From Trissonchulus latispiculum (lineage: Eukaryota > Nematoda > Enoplea > Enoplida > Ironidae): a stretch of 64,000 bases of DNA. The notes under the pieces were generated by a model. It had not been told where the DNA came from. It did no database searches and was given only the letters and a program-made list of their open reading frames with translations. The stretch covers positions 1 through 64,000 of the forward strand of contig JASAND010030439.1 in the NCBI GenBank assembly GCA_030248195.1. Reading direction: 5' to 3'. Position 1 is the stretch's first letter. Each line of letters begins with the position of its first letter. Shown one piece after another: positions 1 through 9,115 of this stretch. A program made the translations under genes and the position numbers.

Positions 1-1037
1 TTTGATAGACGCATTTGGGTCATGAAATTTATACAAAACAGCAAAACAGCGTTGTAAAGGAGAAAGCTATGCTGACGTAACTGGGGAATCAGATAGCGAA
101 AAGGCAACCGTTCCTGGCACTTTCCAGGCATGGAAGATCTTGGTAATGCAGGCATGCTGACTGAGATAAGGATATTCCTAGAAATGGTGGAGGATGGATT
201 CAACATTGTGAAAAATGGAAGTCTTCAAATCCATCATACCGAACGAAATCACAGGATTCTTTCCTGTTACTTGAATAACGAAGTATATATATACGATTAA
301 ATGGCAGCAGTTTTCAAACCAGTTTCAAATTCAAGAAATCAGCTTAAGGCTTTGTAGGAGAAAGATAGTCGCCAGGCAATTGTGGTTAACATAATGCCGT
401 GTCGCAGCAAAAACGAGTATTCGACTGTCCCATAGCATAGCAAACGCCTCAGAGATTTTACATGGCGGCTATCCGCAGAGAAAGAAATTTGTTCAGTCAA
501 AGATGAGAAAGCATCTGGAGCACTGTTTTGAGTCGGGCAATTTAACGGCGTTTCACGGTAAAACTGTAAATTTCAGTCAGCTGGTCTTCAGGATACTCTG
601 CTGGGATATGTGGAGGATGGATTCAAACGTGTGAAAAATGGAAGTCTTCAAATCCACCATACCAAAGGAAATCACAGGATTCTTTCTTGTTACTTGAACA
701 ACAATGTATATATACGATTCAATGGTCACAGTTTTCAAACCAGTTTCAAATCTAAGAAATCAGCTTAAGGCTTTGTAGCAGAAAGATAGTCGCCAGCCAA
801 TTGTGGTCAACATAATGCCGTGCCGCAGCAAAACGAGTATTCGACTGTCGCATAGCATAGCAAACGCCTCAGAGATTTTACATGGCGGCTGTCCGCGGAG
901 AAAGAAATTTGTTCAGTCAAAGATGAGAAAGCATCTAGAGCACTGTTTTCAGTCGGGCAATTTAACGGAGTTTCACGGTAAAACTAGCTTTTTCTCGGAT
1001 TCAGCCTACTCAATTTTGGTTTACAGAATAGCAGAGG
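1..1037. repeat. Dispersed repeat with internal ~425-bp tandem duplication
   Basis: Bases about 187-609 and 610-1037 are near-identical direct copies; each begins with a TGGAGGATGGATTC motif and ends in a conserved GGGCAATTTAACGG region. A related single-unit copy lies at 11,129-11,851, sharing the header (AACTGGGGAATCAG) and the tail (TTTACAGAATAGCAGAGGT). A 94-codon frame exists at 803-1087, but it is not preserved in the other copy, so I do not call a gene. Family unknown. Confidence 0.8.
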
Positions 1038-1442
1038 TAACATACCCTTCTCCCCTTCAATCTTACGTTTCTTTCTGTTTAATTTAATTTAAGTACTGTT
1101 TTAACGTTTTTGTAAATATATACTAATTTTTGTTTATAATTATCGTGTATGTGTATGTTATTTAGCTAACGGCCCTTAGTGACTAAGTTCTAGCTTTCCA
1201 GTTTTCAGCTTGTGTTGTTGCTCGCCTTTGTATACTTTTTAAATATAAAGTCAGAAGTTCTAAGGATGACTGATAAACTACTTTTCGGAAATACCAGCTA
1301 TGTACTAAAGTTTTTGAGTCAAGAACGTTTCCTGGTCGGGACCGTTGTAATTCATAAAATTGGATTAAACTCATAGCGAAATGGAGATTTGCAAATTAAA
1401 ATTAGCGATTCCTTTTGCAAATCAAGAAGCTATATATGGTAA
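1038..1442. other. No gene seen; flank of the LTR insertion
   Basis: AT-rich sequence between the dispersed repeat and the 5' LTR. The last four bases (GTAA, 1439-1442) are the left target-site duplication of the retrotransposon. I see nothing else recognisable. Confidence 0.6.
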
Positions 1443-1651
1443 TGTGATGTTTATCATGTTTACCTTTGCTTGTAACCTAAAAACTATCTAAATTTTCGGA
1501 GTTTTGCTGAACTTTGTTTCCACGTTTTGACATTTCTAACTTTACGAATTGACATTTCGAACATCGCAACTCGTTTCAACATCGTTTTAATATTTAGTCA
1601 AAACATTCTTAAAATAATATTTTGCGTTTGAAGTTTTCCGACTTAGAAGGA

Positions 1652-1658
1652 TATAAAA
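1652..1658 (+). promoter_or_regulatory. LTR TATA box
   Basis: TATAAAA within GGATATAAAAGCAG, about 170 bp before the LTR end and about 107 bp before the AATAAA at 1765-1770. The same pair recurs in the 3' LTR (8947-8953 and 9060-9065). This spacing fits a U3-R-U5 layout with a short R. Confidence 0.75.
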
Positions 1659-1764
1659 GCAGACTCTTTCAGCAGACCGGGTTAGTCTTTGTTGGAACTT
1701 AAGCTAAAGCAGTTGCCGTAACTACCGTATGCTTCTTTGTGTTGCGTTTTCGCAGACCCCCGCC

Positions 1765-1770
1765 AATAAA
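1765..1770 (+). terminator. LTR polyadenylation signal
   Basis: AATAAA downstream of the TATA box. It would serve as the cleavage/poly(A) signal from the 3' LTR copy at 9060-9065. Confidence 0.6.
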
Positions 1771-1822
1771 GTACTGCAGCTTAGTTCGTATTAAAGTGTA
1801 GTGGCAAGCGCTTTGTCACACG

Positions 1823-1840
1823 TGGAGCCCCCGCGATTGC
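1823..1840 (+). promoter_or_regulatory. Candidate tRNA primer binding site
   Basis: TGGAGCCCCCGCGATTGC starts two bases (CG) after the 5' LTR, the standard position and TGG start for pairing with a tRNA CCA end. I cannot match it confidently to a specific tRNA. The TRIM-like element at 28.3 kb has the same CG spacer but a different site. Confidence 0.7.
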
Positions 1841-1847
1841 AACTCTT

Positions 1848-1891
1848 GTAAGTTAACATTTCTGTTTTCGCTGCTCTCCTTGTGTGTAAGT
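1848..1891 (+). promoter_or_regulatory. Two consensus splice donors in the leader
   Basis: GTAAGT occurs at 1848-1853 and again at 1886-1891, in repeated sequence contexts between the PBS and the gag start. These could be used to make a subgenomic RNA for the third ORF, which has a candidate acceptor at 6144-6154. This is inference from motif matches only. Confidence 0.4.
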
Positions 1892-1958
1892 TAATATTTA
1901 TTTGATTCTGCTGCTCTCGATTGGTTATTTGTAGATTGATAGTTATTTGAGTCCTCAA

Positions 1959-3908
1959 ATGGCAACACCGCCTGAAACTGATGTTGAGCGACTAATTAGA
2001 AGCAGACTCAGAGAATTTACGCAGGAGCTCACAGACAGTAATTCTAACAGACTTAACTCCTTGACTAGTCAACTCAGCGAACTTGCTGAGACTTCTGATG
2101 AATTTTCAACTACTCAAGCTACTAGGTCCCGAATTAGTACATTCTCTGGCAGACTTGATGAGAGTTTTTCAGATTGGCTGGAAAAGTTTGAGTTGGTTGC
2201 AGACAGTTTTGGCTGGTCAGCCGAGAAAAAGGCAAAAAAGTTACCTACGTTTTTAGACGAAAACGCACTCGAACAGTATAGGGACTTGAGCAGAGCACAG
2301 AAGGACAACTACGCGTTGTTAAAATCAGAACTAAAACTCAAGTTTACCAGACCCGAAAACCATCGTTTCAGCAGTTTGAAGCTCAAGAGCAGACAAAAAC
2401 TATCCTCTGAGTCTGTTGCTAATTATGCGGGAGTCATTAAGAAACTTGCTAGAGCAGCGTACCCCGACGATTTGGGAGAGAAATCACGTGATTTCCTGAT
2501 GATGGAAAATTTTATCTCTGGCCTTCCCCTCCCCCTGAAAAAGGCAGTTATGGAGGATGAACCTGAAACCTTTGCGAAAGCAGTTGAGCTAGCTCAGAAG
2601 GAGGAAGCACGTTTGCAGTATCTGAATTTGAGTATCGATCCCCTTCAGCAGAGCCTTGAAAGCAGTAAAAAGCTATGTGATCTTGTTGACGGCCTATCAA
2701 ATCTGATGAAAAAAAGGTCCGATTCCGAGACCGCTGCTGTAGGAGCTGTCAGCTCTCATAGCTCTAATCGCTACGGCGACACTTCAGAAGAACGGTTAAG
2801 CAGACTCGAGCGCCGTCTCGATGGATTATTCCGCAGACAGCAGAACCAAAACTTTAGACCACGTCAGAACAGCAATTTCACGCGTCGCCCCACTTCGAAT
2901 GCAGTTAACAGGCGCACTGCGGATAACAGACCCATTTGCAATTTTTGTTCCAAAATTGGACATATACAAGCAAATTGTAGGGCGAAACAAAGAAATAACA
3001 GAAATTTTCGTAATACTAGACCCATTGGGGTTGTAGATATTGACGAGGAGTCGAACCTCGACGGTCCTATTCGCGACAGTGCAGATTATGCTACATCAGA
3101 AGAGTTTGAATCTTTAAGAGCTCACGTTTCAAATCTGACTGATAGATTTTTTTCAGAAACGATTGGTCTAATTCAGGCAACTCCAGACCGGGATATGGAT
3201 GCCCGAGCAGACTCTTCGGAGCTCAGTGAGATTGCCCGACAAGAGGACAACGTGCCATCACAACTCCAGGAAGATTCAGTCACTGAAGGCAGACTTATCA
3301 TCGATGAAGATGCCAGACCTGACAACATTGGCAATAATTCTGGGAGTTCGCATGATCTAGCCAAGTCTGATGCCGCTGAGAATGGATCTGGAACCCCGGA
3401 TGATTTGTCAATATCCACGGGAGTAGAAGACCAGGATTCAGCAAGCAGCTATGTAAGCAATTTTGTTCCAAATGGCTACTGTCCATTATTTAATTTGCTC
3501 TTGTTAGTTGTCCTACTGCTAATAATGCCCGTCAATGCAACTCAAACCTTGAACTTTTGTGGGCAGTCCCGAAACGGTTTTCCAGTTGCTCTCCCTCAGA
3601 CTTTTAAGTGTCACTTACCTGAATTACACGAAGTTAGACACATATCAGTAGACCTTTATGTCCCCCATCTTGAGCCACAGACTACTGATGCTTATAGTTG
3701 TTATCTAGAGACAAGGACAGTATGTACTAATACCGGATTTTTTGGCTCAAAGGGTATCGTTTTTGATTCTATTCAAACTACAACTATAACTGTCGTCGAC
3801 TGTCAAAACGCAGTCGCTAGGAAAGTTTGGAGGAACCAAAAATTGGTAAAAAAGGATACTAATCTCTGGATTAGCGCCAATGAGCTAAGGATTTACGTTC
3901 GTTTTTAG
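1959..3908 (+). CDS. gag: Gag (capsid + nucleocapsid) with envelope-like C-terminal extension
   Basis: The start is taken at ATG 1959 (CAAATGG context); the open frame begins slightly earlier but has no earlier ATG. The protein is 649 aa. Residues about 55-225 resemble a Ty3/gypsy Gag capsid region (F-x-G near the start, SDWLEKFE, helical region rich in K/E/L). Residues 327-340 form one CX2CX4HX4C zinc knuckle in a basic stretch, typical of nucleocapsid. An acidic linker of about 160 aa follows. Then, unexpectedly for Gag, there is a hydrophobic segment near residues 511-523 followed by a Cys-bearing segment to the stop (see the separate entry). Protease, which normally follows nucleocapsid, is missing. 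The RT-containing frame overlaps the 3' end. Gag assembles the particle and packages RNA; a Gag carrying a membrane segment might behave differently. Confidence 0.9.
   Translation: MATPPETDVERLIRSRLREFTQELTDSNSNRLNSLTSQLSELAETSDEFSTTQATRSRISTFSGRLDESFSDWLEKFELVADSFGWSAEKKAKKLPTFLDENALEQYRDLSRAQKDNYALLKSELKLKFTRPENHRFSSLKLKSRQKLSSESVANYAGVIKKLARAAYPDDLGEKSRDFLMMENFISGLPLPLKKAVMEDEPETFAKAVELAQKEEARLQYLNLSIDPLQQSLESSKKLCDLVDGLSNLMKKRSDSETAAVGAVSSHSSNRYGDTSEERLSRLERRLDGLFRRQQNQNFRPRQNSNFTRRPTSNAVNRRTADNRPICNFCSKIGHIQANCRAKQRNNRNFRNTRPIGVVDIDEESNLDGPIRDSADYATSEEFESLRAHVSNLTDRFFSETIGLIQATPDRDMDARADSSELSEIARQEDNVPSQLQEDSVTEGRLIIDEDARPDNIGNNSGSSHDLAKSDAAENGSGTPDDLSISTGVEDQDSASSYVSNFVPNGYCPLFNLLLLVVLLLIMPVNATQTLNFCGQSRNGFPVALPQTFKCHLPELHEVRHISVDLYVPHLEPQTTDAYSCYLETRTVCTNTGFFGSKGIVFDSIQTTTITVVDCQNAVARKVWRNQKLVKKDTNLWISANELRIYVRF
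3480..3895 (+). pseudogene. Envelope-like glycoprotein N-terminal fragment fused in frame to gag
   Basis: Within the gag frame, a strongly hydrophobic Leu/Val-rich segment (signal-peptide-like) is followed by NAT, a possible glycosylation site, and about 115 residues with five cysteines, including the motif CTNTGFFGSK. This combination resembles the start of envelope-like glycoproteins carried by some animal LTR retroelements; I assign it by general pattern, not by a search. It is cut off at about 3882-3897, where RT sequence begins in a different frame, so the fusion region, stem and anchor are absent. No other envelope sequence occurs in this element. It could instead be a lineage-specific membrane tail of Gag. 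Confidence 0.6.
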
Positions 3909-6052
3909 GATTGTGTTCCTATTACAGACGTTTTATCAAAAATTTTTCTAGCATAGCCGCTCCATTGTATAAACTTCTAGAGAAAGATTCAAAGTTTGAA
4001 ATGAGCGATCAATCGATCGAAGCTTTTGAAAAGCTGAAAAGTGCGTTGACAGATAATGCCACACTGGCATACCCAGACTTTGCTAAACCATTTATATTGC
4101 AGACTGATGCTAGTGGAGTTGGCATCGGGGGGGTGCTCAGCCAAATTCAGGAAGGGATAGAGCGACCCATAGCTTTTGCTAGCAGATCCCTTACCAAAGC
4201 AGAAAGAATGTATCCGGCTGTGGAACAAGAAGCACTTGCTATAGTGTTTTTTGTTAAATATTTTAGACCATACTTGTACATGCATAATTTCACTGTAGTT
4301 ACAGACTGCCAAGCTCTAAAATGGCTATTGTCTATAAAAAACCCCTCAGCGCGGCTAAGTCGCTGGGGTTTATCTCTACAAGAATACTCAAATTGCATGA
4401 CGATCCAGTATCGCCCTGGCAAATCTAATAACAATGCAGACGCCTTGTCTAGACTTTGCGCTATTTTGGAAACTACGTACACAAACTTGCGCCAACTTTG
4501 CGAAATGCAGAAGAAGGATTCTTGGCTAGGTCCGATTTTTCGTTCACTTTCAGAGCCAAAGCGAAAATTCGACAGCAAATCCAATGCAGACACTAAAAAT
4601 TACAAACTTATTGAGGATGTTCTGTACTATATGCGACCTAATTGTTCTGCCAGATTTTCAAAATTATTGGCTATTCCTGCCGAGTTACAGTTTCAAATTT
4701 TTGAGGCTAACCACGACAGCATTTTTGCTGGACATTTAGGCTTTGGTAAAACATTTCAGAAGATACGAACCAGATATCATTGGCCGTCTATGAGGTCTGA
4801 TATACGGAATTGGTGCAGGGCATGCAAACCTTGCGCAGAACGCAAGGATCCACCGAAGCGCACGAAAGTGCCACTCATGCCCATTCCGGTGGAAGGTCCA
4901 TTCCGCCGTGTTTGCGTCGACACCTTAGGGCCTTTACCCACTACAACTTCTGGCAATAAACATATAGTAATTTTTGTAGACGCATTTACAAAATGGCCAG
5001 AAGCGTTTGCGGTCCCGAATGTACAGGCAGACACCATTGCTAAATTGTTTGTAGAGCGTATAGTATGCAGGTTTGGGACCCCTAGACAACTTTTGTCTGA
5101 CCGCGCCGCAAGTTTTTTGTCACAGCTTATGCTTTCAATTTGCAAACTTTTAAATATTGACAAAATTAACACTTCTGGTTATGCGCCGCAGACTAATGGC
5201 ATTGTCGAACGCTACAACAGTACTATCCTAAATATGTTGTCCATGTACACTTCTAGAAGACATGATGACTGGGACACGTACATTCCATACTGTTCGTTTG
5301 CATATAGAACTTCTGCTCACGAGTCTACAGGAGAATCGCCTTATTTTTTGTTATTTGGAAGAGATCCAACTCTTCCCTTGGATTCAGTTTTACTGGAACC
5401 TGTAAATGCAATTGCAGACATTAGAGACTTTAAGGAACTGGTTGTGCATCACTTAGGTAGTGTTTGGAAGACCGCTAAGCAGACAATAGCGGAGGCCCAA
5501 AGCAAGCAAAAATTTTATTATGACACGAACACGACTCAACCGAAGTTCCGGGTTGGGGACAGAGTTTATCTGTATACACCAGTTCTCCCGCGGCTTACCC
5601 AGGCTGACAAGGCTGCCGCAAATGGAACTTTATCAAATCCTTCACCAAAACTAGCAAAGTTCTGGTTTGGCCCATATAGGATTTTAGAAATTAAATTTCC
5701 TAATGCGCGAATTCAGTCTATAGACAACCCGCATAAACCTTCTAAGTTAGTGCACCTAAATAGACTAAAGATTTGTCATTCAGCCCATGTACCAAACCTT
5801 ACCGGCCCCAAAAACTTAGACAACTCTACGGAACCTGTTGAGAATAGGAATAATCGGAATGCTAAGTCAACCTGCTCAGACACTGAAGGTAACGAAACAG
5901 CTGAGCAGACAGAATCACTTAGATCTCATGTAGACACGGCGAACGAAAATGAAGCTACCGTAGATCAACAGCCTACGGATCAGACAGACCGACAGCATAC
6001 AGATTATAATTTGAGACAGAGACCCAAAAGAAGAGTTATCCTAGACTTATGA
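3884..6052 (+). CDS. pol: 5'-truncated Pol: RT thumb, RNase H, integrase
   Basis: The frame opens after a stop at 3881-3883 and has no credible ATG start. It begins at the conserved RT thumb motif DLRSFLGLCSYYRRF, so protease, RT fingers/palm and the catalytic YxDD are absent. RNase H follows (TDASGVGIGG near 4101, ending with NADALSRL near 4433-4456). Integrase has an HHCC zinc-binding region around 4710-4840 and a D-D-35-E core: Asp near 4917, Asp near 5099 and Glu near 5207, with exactly 35 residues between the last two. The C-terminus has the FGPYRI (GPY/F) motif near 5670 and a hydrophilic tail. Integrase inserts the cDNA into host DNA; RNase H degrades the RNA strand. The protein can be made only by frameshifting, re-initiation or not at all. 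Confidence 0.93.
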   Translation, partial: AKDLRSFLGLCSYYRRFIKNFSSIAAPLYKLLEKDSKFEMSDQSIEAFEKLKSALTDNATLAYPDFAKPFILQTDASGVGIGGVLSQIQEGIERPIAFASRSLTKAERMYPAVEQEALAIVFFVKYFRPYLYMHNFTVVTDCQALKWLLSIKNPSARLSRWGLSLQEYSNCMTIQYRPGKSNNNADALSRLCAILETTYTNLRQLCEMQKKDSWLGPIFRSLSEPKRKFDSKSNADTKNYKLIEDVLYYMRPNCSARFSKLLAIPAELQFQIFEANHDSIFAGHLGFGKTFQKIRTRYHWPSMRSDIRNWCRACKPCAERKDPPKRTKVPLMPIPVEGPFRRVCVDTLGPLPTTTSGNKHIVIFVDAFTKWPEAFAVPNVQADTIAKLFVERIVCRFGTPRQLLSDRAASFLSQLMLSICKLLNIDKINTSGYAPQTNGIVERYNSTILNMLSMYTSRRHDDWDTYIPYCSFAYRTSAHESTGESPYFLLFGRDPTLPLDSVLLEPVNAIADIRDFKELVVHHLGSVWKTAKQTIAEAQSKQKFYYDTNTTQPKFRVGDRVYLYTPVLPRLTQADKAAANGTLSNPSPKLAKFWFGPYRILEIKFPNARIQSIDNPHKPSKLVHLNRLKICHSAHVPNLTGPKNLDNSTEPVENRNNRNAKSTCSDTEGNETAEQTESLRSHVDTANENEATVDQQPTDQTDRQHTDYNLRQRPKRRVILDL

Positions 6053-6106
6053 CTATTAATTGATATTAGAATCGGTGATATTATTTATGATTACATAGCC
6101 ATATAT

Positions 6107-8404
6107 ATGTCCTGGTTTCTGTATATATTGAATGCAGACTACGTATTGTTTCAGGACGATGTAGACCAGCGGATGGACGTATCCACTTCACCCGAAGAAC
6201 CCGATCTCGAATCATGCGAAGCTCGATTCAAAGGGGGCAACGATGGAAGTCGACGTCTGGCACAGCCACTTCATGTGCCTCTAGTGAAGCCGCAGACTCC
6301 GCCGCCTCCGGCAAGCCCGCAGACTCCGCCGCCTCCGGCAAACCCGCAGACTCCGCCGCCTCCGGCAAACACGCAGACTCCGCCACCTTCGGTGAAGCCA
6401 CAGACTCCTCCGATTCCAGCACAGCCACTGAGCCCCCCTCCGCCAGATAATCCACAGACGCCTCCTCCGCAGCTGCCGCAGAACCAACAACCTAGGCTGC
6501 GCTCTGTGGTTGTGCGGCCGTCCCGTCCAGTGAACAATGCAGCAAATGTCAGACCTAGGGTAATTATTGTAAAACCCGATAATTACCTTTCCATTTTCAA
6601 TACCAGCTGCCCCATAACCTTGGCTGGTAAAACTTTTACTAGTACTATCCAAGCATTTGCGTACATACAGCTAATCCAGATGGGTATGGACGCATGTGCA
6701 GCAGAACTGTTTCATCAAATCTTTACAGATGATCCGAAGGAAGTCCTTGCCTTTCTGAAGACCAAGTCAGGGCACTTTGAACCGCTTCCGGCGCAGTGGA
6801 TCGCAATCAGGAACGACATCTTGCGTACTCTTTTGGTGGCTAAATGTCAGACCTATTTCGGTTACCGGAATGGCCTTGCAGCCACGGGAAATCAAATCTT
6901 AGCTCATTGCCATCGGCGTGACCTACTGATGGCAACAGGTCATTCCGAATCAGACACCCTATATCGCCATCCAGACAGCTGGCAGGGGAAGAATATCTAC
7001 GGCCGGTTGCTCATGGAAGTTCGTGACAACCGATCGGGCTCCTCCATGGATGGGATTGTAGACTTGACCCAGTGGGTTACATCTGTGGTCATTGACGTCA
7101 AACCTTCACGAACCGTACTGGTTTTGGGTGGAGCCGCATGCAGACATCTCTCTGAAATCGAAGGCGCCGTGATAAGATGCAGACCTAACTTCCATCTTGG
7201 TCATGTACCTGAGCTAGTTCATGGCTACCGGTTGGAAGAATTTTCTCATGTCATCGTGCAGACTGGATCTGTGGATGTGGATAAGTCCGACGATGAGCTA
7301 CGAGCTGATTTTGAAGAGATCTATGGCAGTGTTTCTGGCACTATGATCAGCTTCATGTCTCCCGTTCCGCCTGCCGCTGCCGACAAACTGCAGCATTTTA
7401 ACCAAAACCTCAAGGCCAAATGCGAGGAAGGAAACTATCTTTTCAAAGAAATTCCAGTCACGGCATTCTTACAGGAAGATGGGAATCCAAATCCCCGACT
7501 CTTTACGGAGATGGGAACGGTCAATATCACAGGAACACTGAAATTGTACGACATTTGGGCATCCTGGATCCCACTGTTGGACTCGTGCAAGCGATTTACT
7601 TCCTGTGCGGAATATGCGCAAAGAATTCACGGAATCTCTCCGGCTCTGCATCGCATTCGGCTAGCTCGTCAGAATCAGAATTCTCGATCAGACCCTGCTC
7701 CAGCAGACCAATCAGATCCTCGTCCTGTTTTACAACCATCAGCCGTTGTCAACCACGGAATTCCAGTTGAATCCGATCATAATATCAATGCCTACAGTGA
7801 AACGAGAGACGAGAAACCAGCTCCAGAGATCCAGAATCCTGCTCCTCCGCCAGTTGCGAACTTTCTCAGGCCAAACGGACCCACGGTCGGTCGAATCGCG
7901 GCCAGACCGCAGGATGCTCCTACACCGTTGCCTTCTGAGCAATTTCCTGCTCCAACTGTTCGGGCCCCGTTGATTTCATCAGCTCAACAGACCTGGCAGC
8001 AGCCGCAGTTGGTGGCCCAGCACGATCCCAACTGGAATGCAAACTACCAGTATGGCCAGCCGGCCATCAATTCATATCAACCAGGTTATCAACCGACGTC
8101 AGCAGCAGCCTACGCCCTGGTGCCGTACGCTCCTCGACAGGCGACAGGTTGGACTCAACGCTTGCCTGCTCCCGAATTCGCGTCTCCTACCGTGCAGATA
8201 TCATCTGTCCCGGTGACAAATTCAGCTTTTGGAAATCAGCAGACCCCAGTCCAATATACAGGAGCCTATGGACAGTACGTAGCTCCTTATCAGCAAGGAT
8301 GTTACCAATTCCCTCGCCCTACCGGTCAGACTACCTGTTGTTGCTTTCATCACCAACCCGGCCCGAGCTACTGCAGTCGTGGCGAGTTTTCTGGGGGAAT
8401 GTAA
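6107..8404 (+). CDS. Retrotransposon ORF3: Pro-rich, NADAR domain, degenerate SGNH-like domain, Gln/Pro-rich tail
   Basis: A 765-aa frame beginning 54 bp after pol; if spliced, the start may be ATG 6173. Residues about 58-125 are tandem PQTPPPPA-type repeats. Residues about 158-308 match the layout of the NADAR/YbiA family: hydrophobic start, GKTFTSTIQAF, WIAIRNDIL, LLMATG, DSWQGKN and GRLLMEVR. Family members are N-glycosidases acting on ADP-ribose-type or riboflavin-pathway substrates. Here the usual Glu of the GKxxxTxEH motif is Gln, so activity is uncertain. Residues about 337-495 follow an SGNH-hydrolase pattern (VLVLGGAACRH, VIVQTGSVDV, FMSPVPP, then FN), but the catalytic Ser is Ala and the late Asp/His motif is missing, so this domain looks inactive. 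The rest is Gln/Pro/Tyr-rich and probably disordered. The intact frame in a recent copy implies use. It is not an envelope. Confidence 0.85.
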   Translation: MSWFLYILNADYVLFQDDVDQRMDVSTSPEEPDLESCEARFKGGNDGSRRLAQPLHVPLVKPQTPPPPASPQTPPPPANPQTPPPPANTQTPPPSVKPQTPPIPAQPLSPPPPDNPQTPPPQLPQNQQPRLRSVVVRPSRPVNNAANVRPRVIIVKPDNYLSIFNTSCPITLAGKTFTSTIQAFAYIQLIQMGMDACAAELFHQIFTDDPKEVLAFLKTKSGHFEPLPAQWIAIRNDILRTLLVAKCQTYFGYRNGLAATGNQILAHCHRRDLLMATGHSESDTLYRHPDSWQGKNIYGRLLMEVRDNRSGSSMDGIVDLTQWVTSVVIDVKPSRTVLVLGGAACRHLSEIEGAVIRCRPNFHLGHVPELVHGYRLEEFSHVIVQTGSVDVDKSDDELRADFEEIYGSVSGTMISFMSPVPPAAADKLQHFNQNLKAKCEEGNYLFKEIPVTAFLQEDGNPNPRLFTEMGTVNITGTLKLYDIWASWIPLLDSCKRFTSCAEYAQRIHGISPALHRIRLARQNQNSRSDPAPADQSDPRPVLQPSAVVNHGIPVESDHNINAYSETRDEKPAPEIQNPAPPPVANFLRPNGPTVGRIAARPQDAPTPLPSEQFPAPTVRAPLISSAQQTWQQPQLVAQHDPNWNANYQYGQPAINSYQPGYQPTSAAAYALVPYAPRQATGWTQRLPAPEFASPTVQISSVPVTNSAFGNQQTPVQYTGAYGQYVAPYQQGCYQFPRPTGQTTCCCFHHQPGPSYCSRGEFSGGM
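6144..6154 (+). promoter_or_regulatory. Candidate splice acceptor for ORF3
   Basis: TATTGTTTCAG lies 19 bp before ATG 6173, an internal in-frame Met of ORF3 (MDVSTSPEE). With the leader donors it would give a spliced RNA whose first ATG opens ORF3. Motif-based inference. Confidence 0.4.
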
Positions 8405-8737
8405 ACAGCATCTTACTTTGTCTAGTTAGCTCGAAGTTGATAAAAATGTACATGGCATTACAAAAAAAGCATGATTCAATTTTTGAAAGTCGTAACAAAC
8501 TTTTACATTTTTATCACACCGTTTTTTGCAGATTTGTGTTTTATCATTGCTTACGATCTGTTTTATTTATGCAATACATGTTTAGTGTTGAGTGTGGGCT
8601 AGTATAGCAGACTTGCCTAATGTGTTTTTATTGTTTTTATTCCAATTTTTATCACTGGGCAGACGCATTAAGACTTGTAACATCTATTTTTGTTTGATCT
8701 TGTCGAACTGGGACGTTCGAATCTTTTCACCCCAGGG
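8405..8737 (+). other. Retrotransposon 3' untranslated region
   Basis: AT-rich, with no coding signal. A polypurine tract is expected directly before the 3' LTR, but only a short AGGG is present (CACCCCAGGG then the LTR), so plus-strand priming may use an atypical tract. Confidence 0.6.
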
Positions 8738-9115
8738 TGTGATGTTTATCATGTTTACCTTTGCTTGTAACCTAAAAACTATCTAAATTTTCGGAGTTTT
8801 GCTGAACTTTGTTTCCACGTTTTGACATTTCTAACTTTACGAATTGACATTTCGAACATCGCAACTCGTTTCAACATCGTTTTAATATTTAGTCAAAACA
8901 TTCTTAAAATAATATTTTGCGTTTGAAGTTTTCCGACTTAGAAGGATATAAAAGCAGACTCTTTCAGCAGACCGGGTTAGTCTTTGTTGGAACTTAAGCT
9001 AAAGCAGTTGCCGTAACTACCGTATGCTTCTTTGTGTTGCGTTTTCGCAGACCCCCGCCAATAAAGTACTGCAGCTTAGTTCGTATTAAAGTGTAGTGGC
9101 AAGCGCTTTGTCACA
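8738..9115 (+). repeat. 3' LTR
   Basis: 378 bp, identical by eye to the 5' LTR, with TATA at 8947 and AATAAA at 9060. It is followed by GTAA, the right target duplication. Confidence 0.95.

Larger units (their letters stand above)
1443..1820 (+). repeat. 5' LTR
   Basis: 378 bp with TG...CA ends within a longer inverted terminus (TGTGA/TCACA). It holds a TATA box and an AATAAA signal, and matches the 3' LTR without a visible difference. Confidence 0.95.
1443..9115 (+). mobile_element. Recently inserted, internally rearranged Ty3/gypsy-type LTR retrotransposon
   Basis: Two LTRs of 378 bp (1443-1820 and 8738-9115) read as identical by eye. Both begin TGTGA and end TCACA, and GTAA at 1439-1442 is repeated at 9116-9119 as a 4-bp target duplication. 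Order inside: primer binding site, gag, an envelope-like N-terminal fragment in the gag frame, the RT thumb fused on in another frame, RNase H, integrase with a GPY/F-like tail, then a third ORF with NADAR and SGNH-like domains. Integrase lying downstream of RNase H assigns it to Ty3/gypsy. No protease motif and no RT catalytic YxDD motif are present, so the copy is defective. Identical LTRs plus intact duplications indicate a very recent insertion, which must have used polymerase supplied by another copy. Confidence 0.95.

Noticed and set aside
803..1087. 94-codon frame in the left repeat
   Set aside because: Disrupted in the homologous copy at 11.1-11.9 kb; no domain.
3989..5172. Minus-strand frames of 107-148 codons
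   Set aside because: Shadows of pol on the opposite strand.
6214..6652. Alternative and antisense frames over the proline-rich region
   Set aside because: Created by the GC-rich repeat encoding the PQTPPPPA units in the ORF3 frame.
8720..8737. Polypurine tract before the 3' LTR
   Set aside because: Only AGGG is present directly upstream; too short to call.
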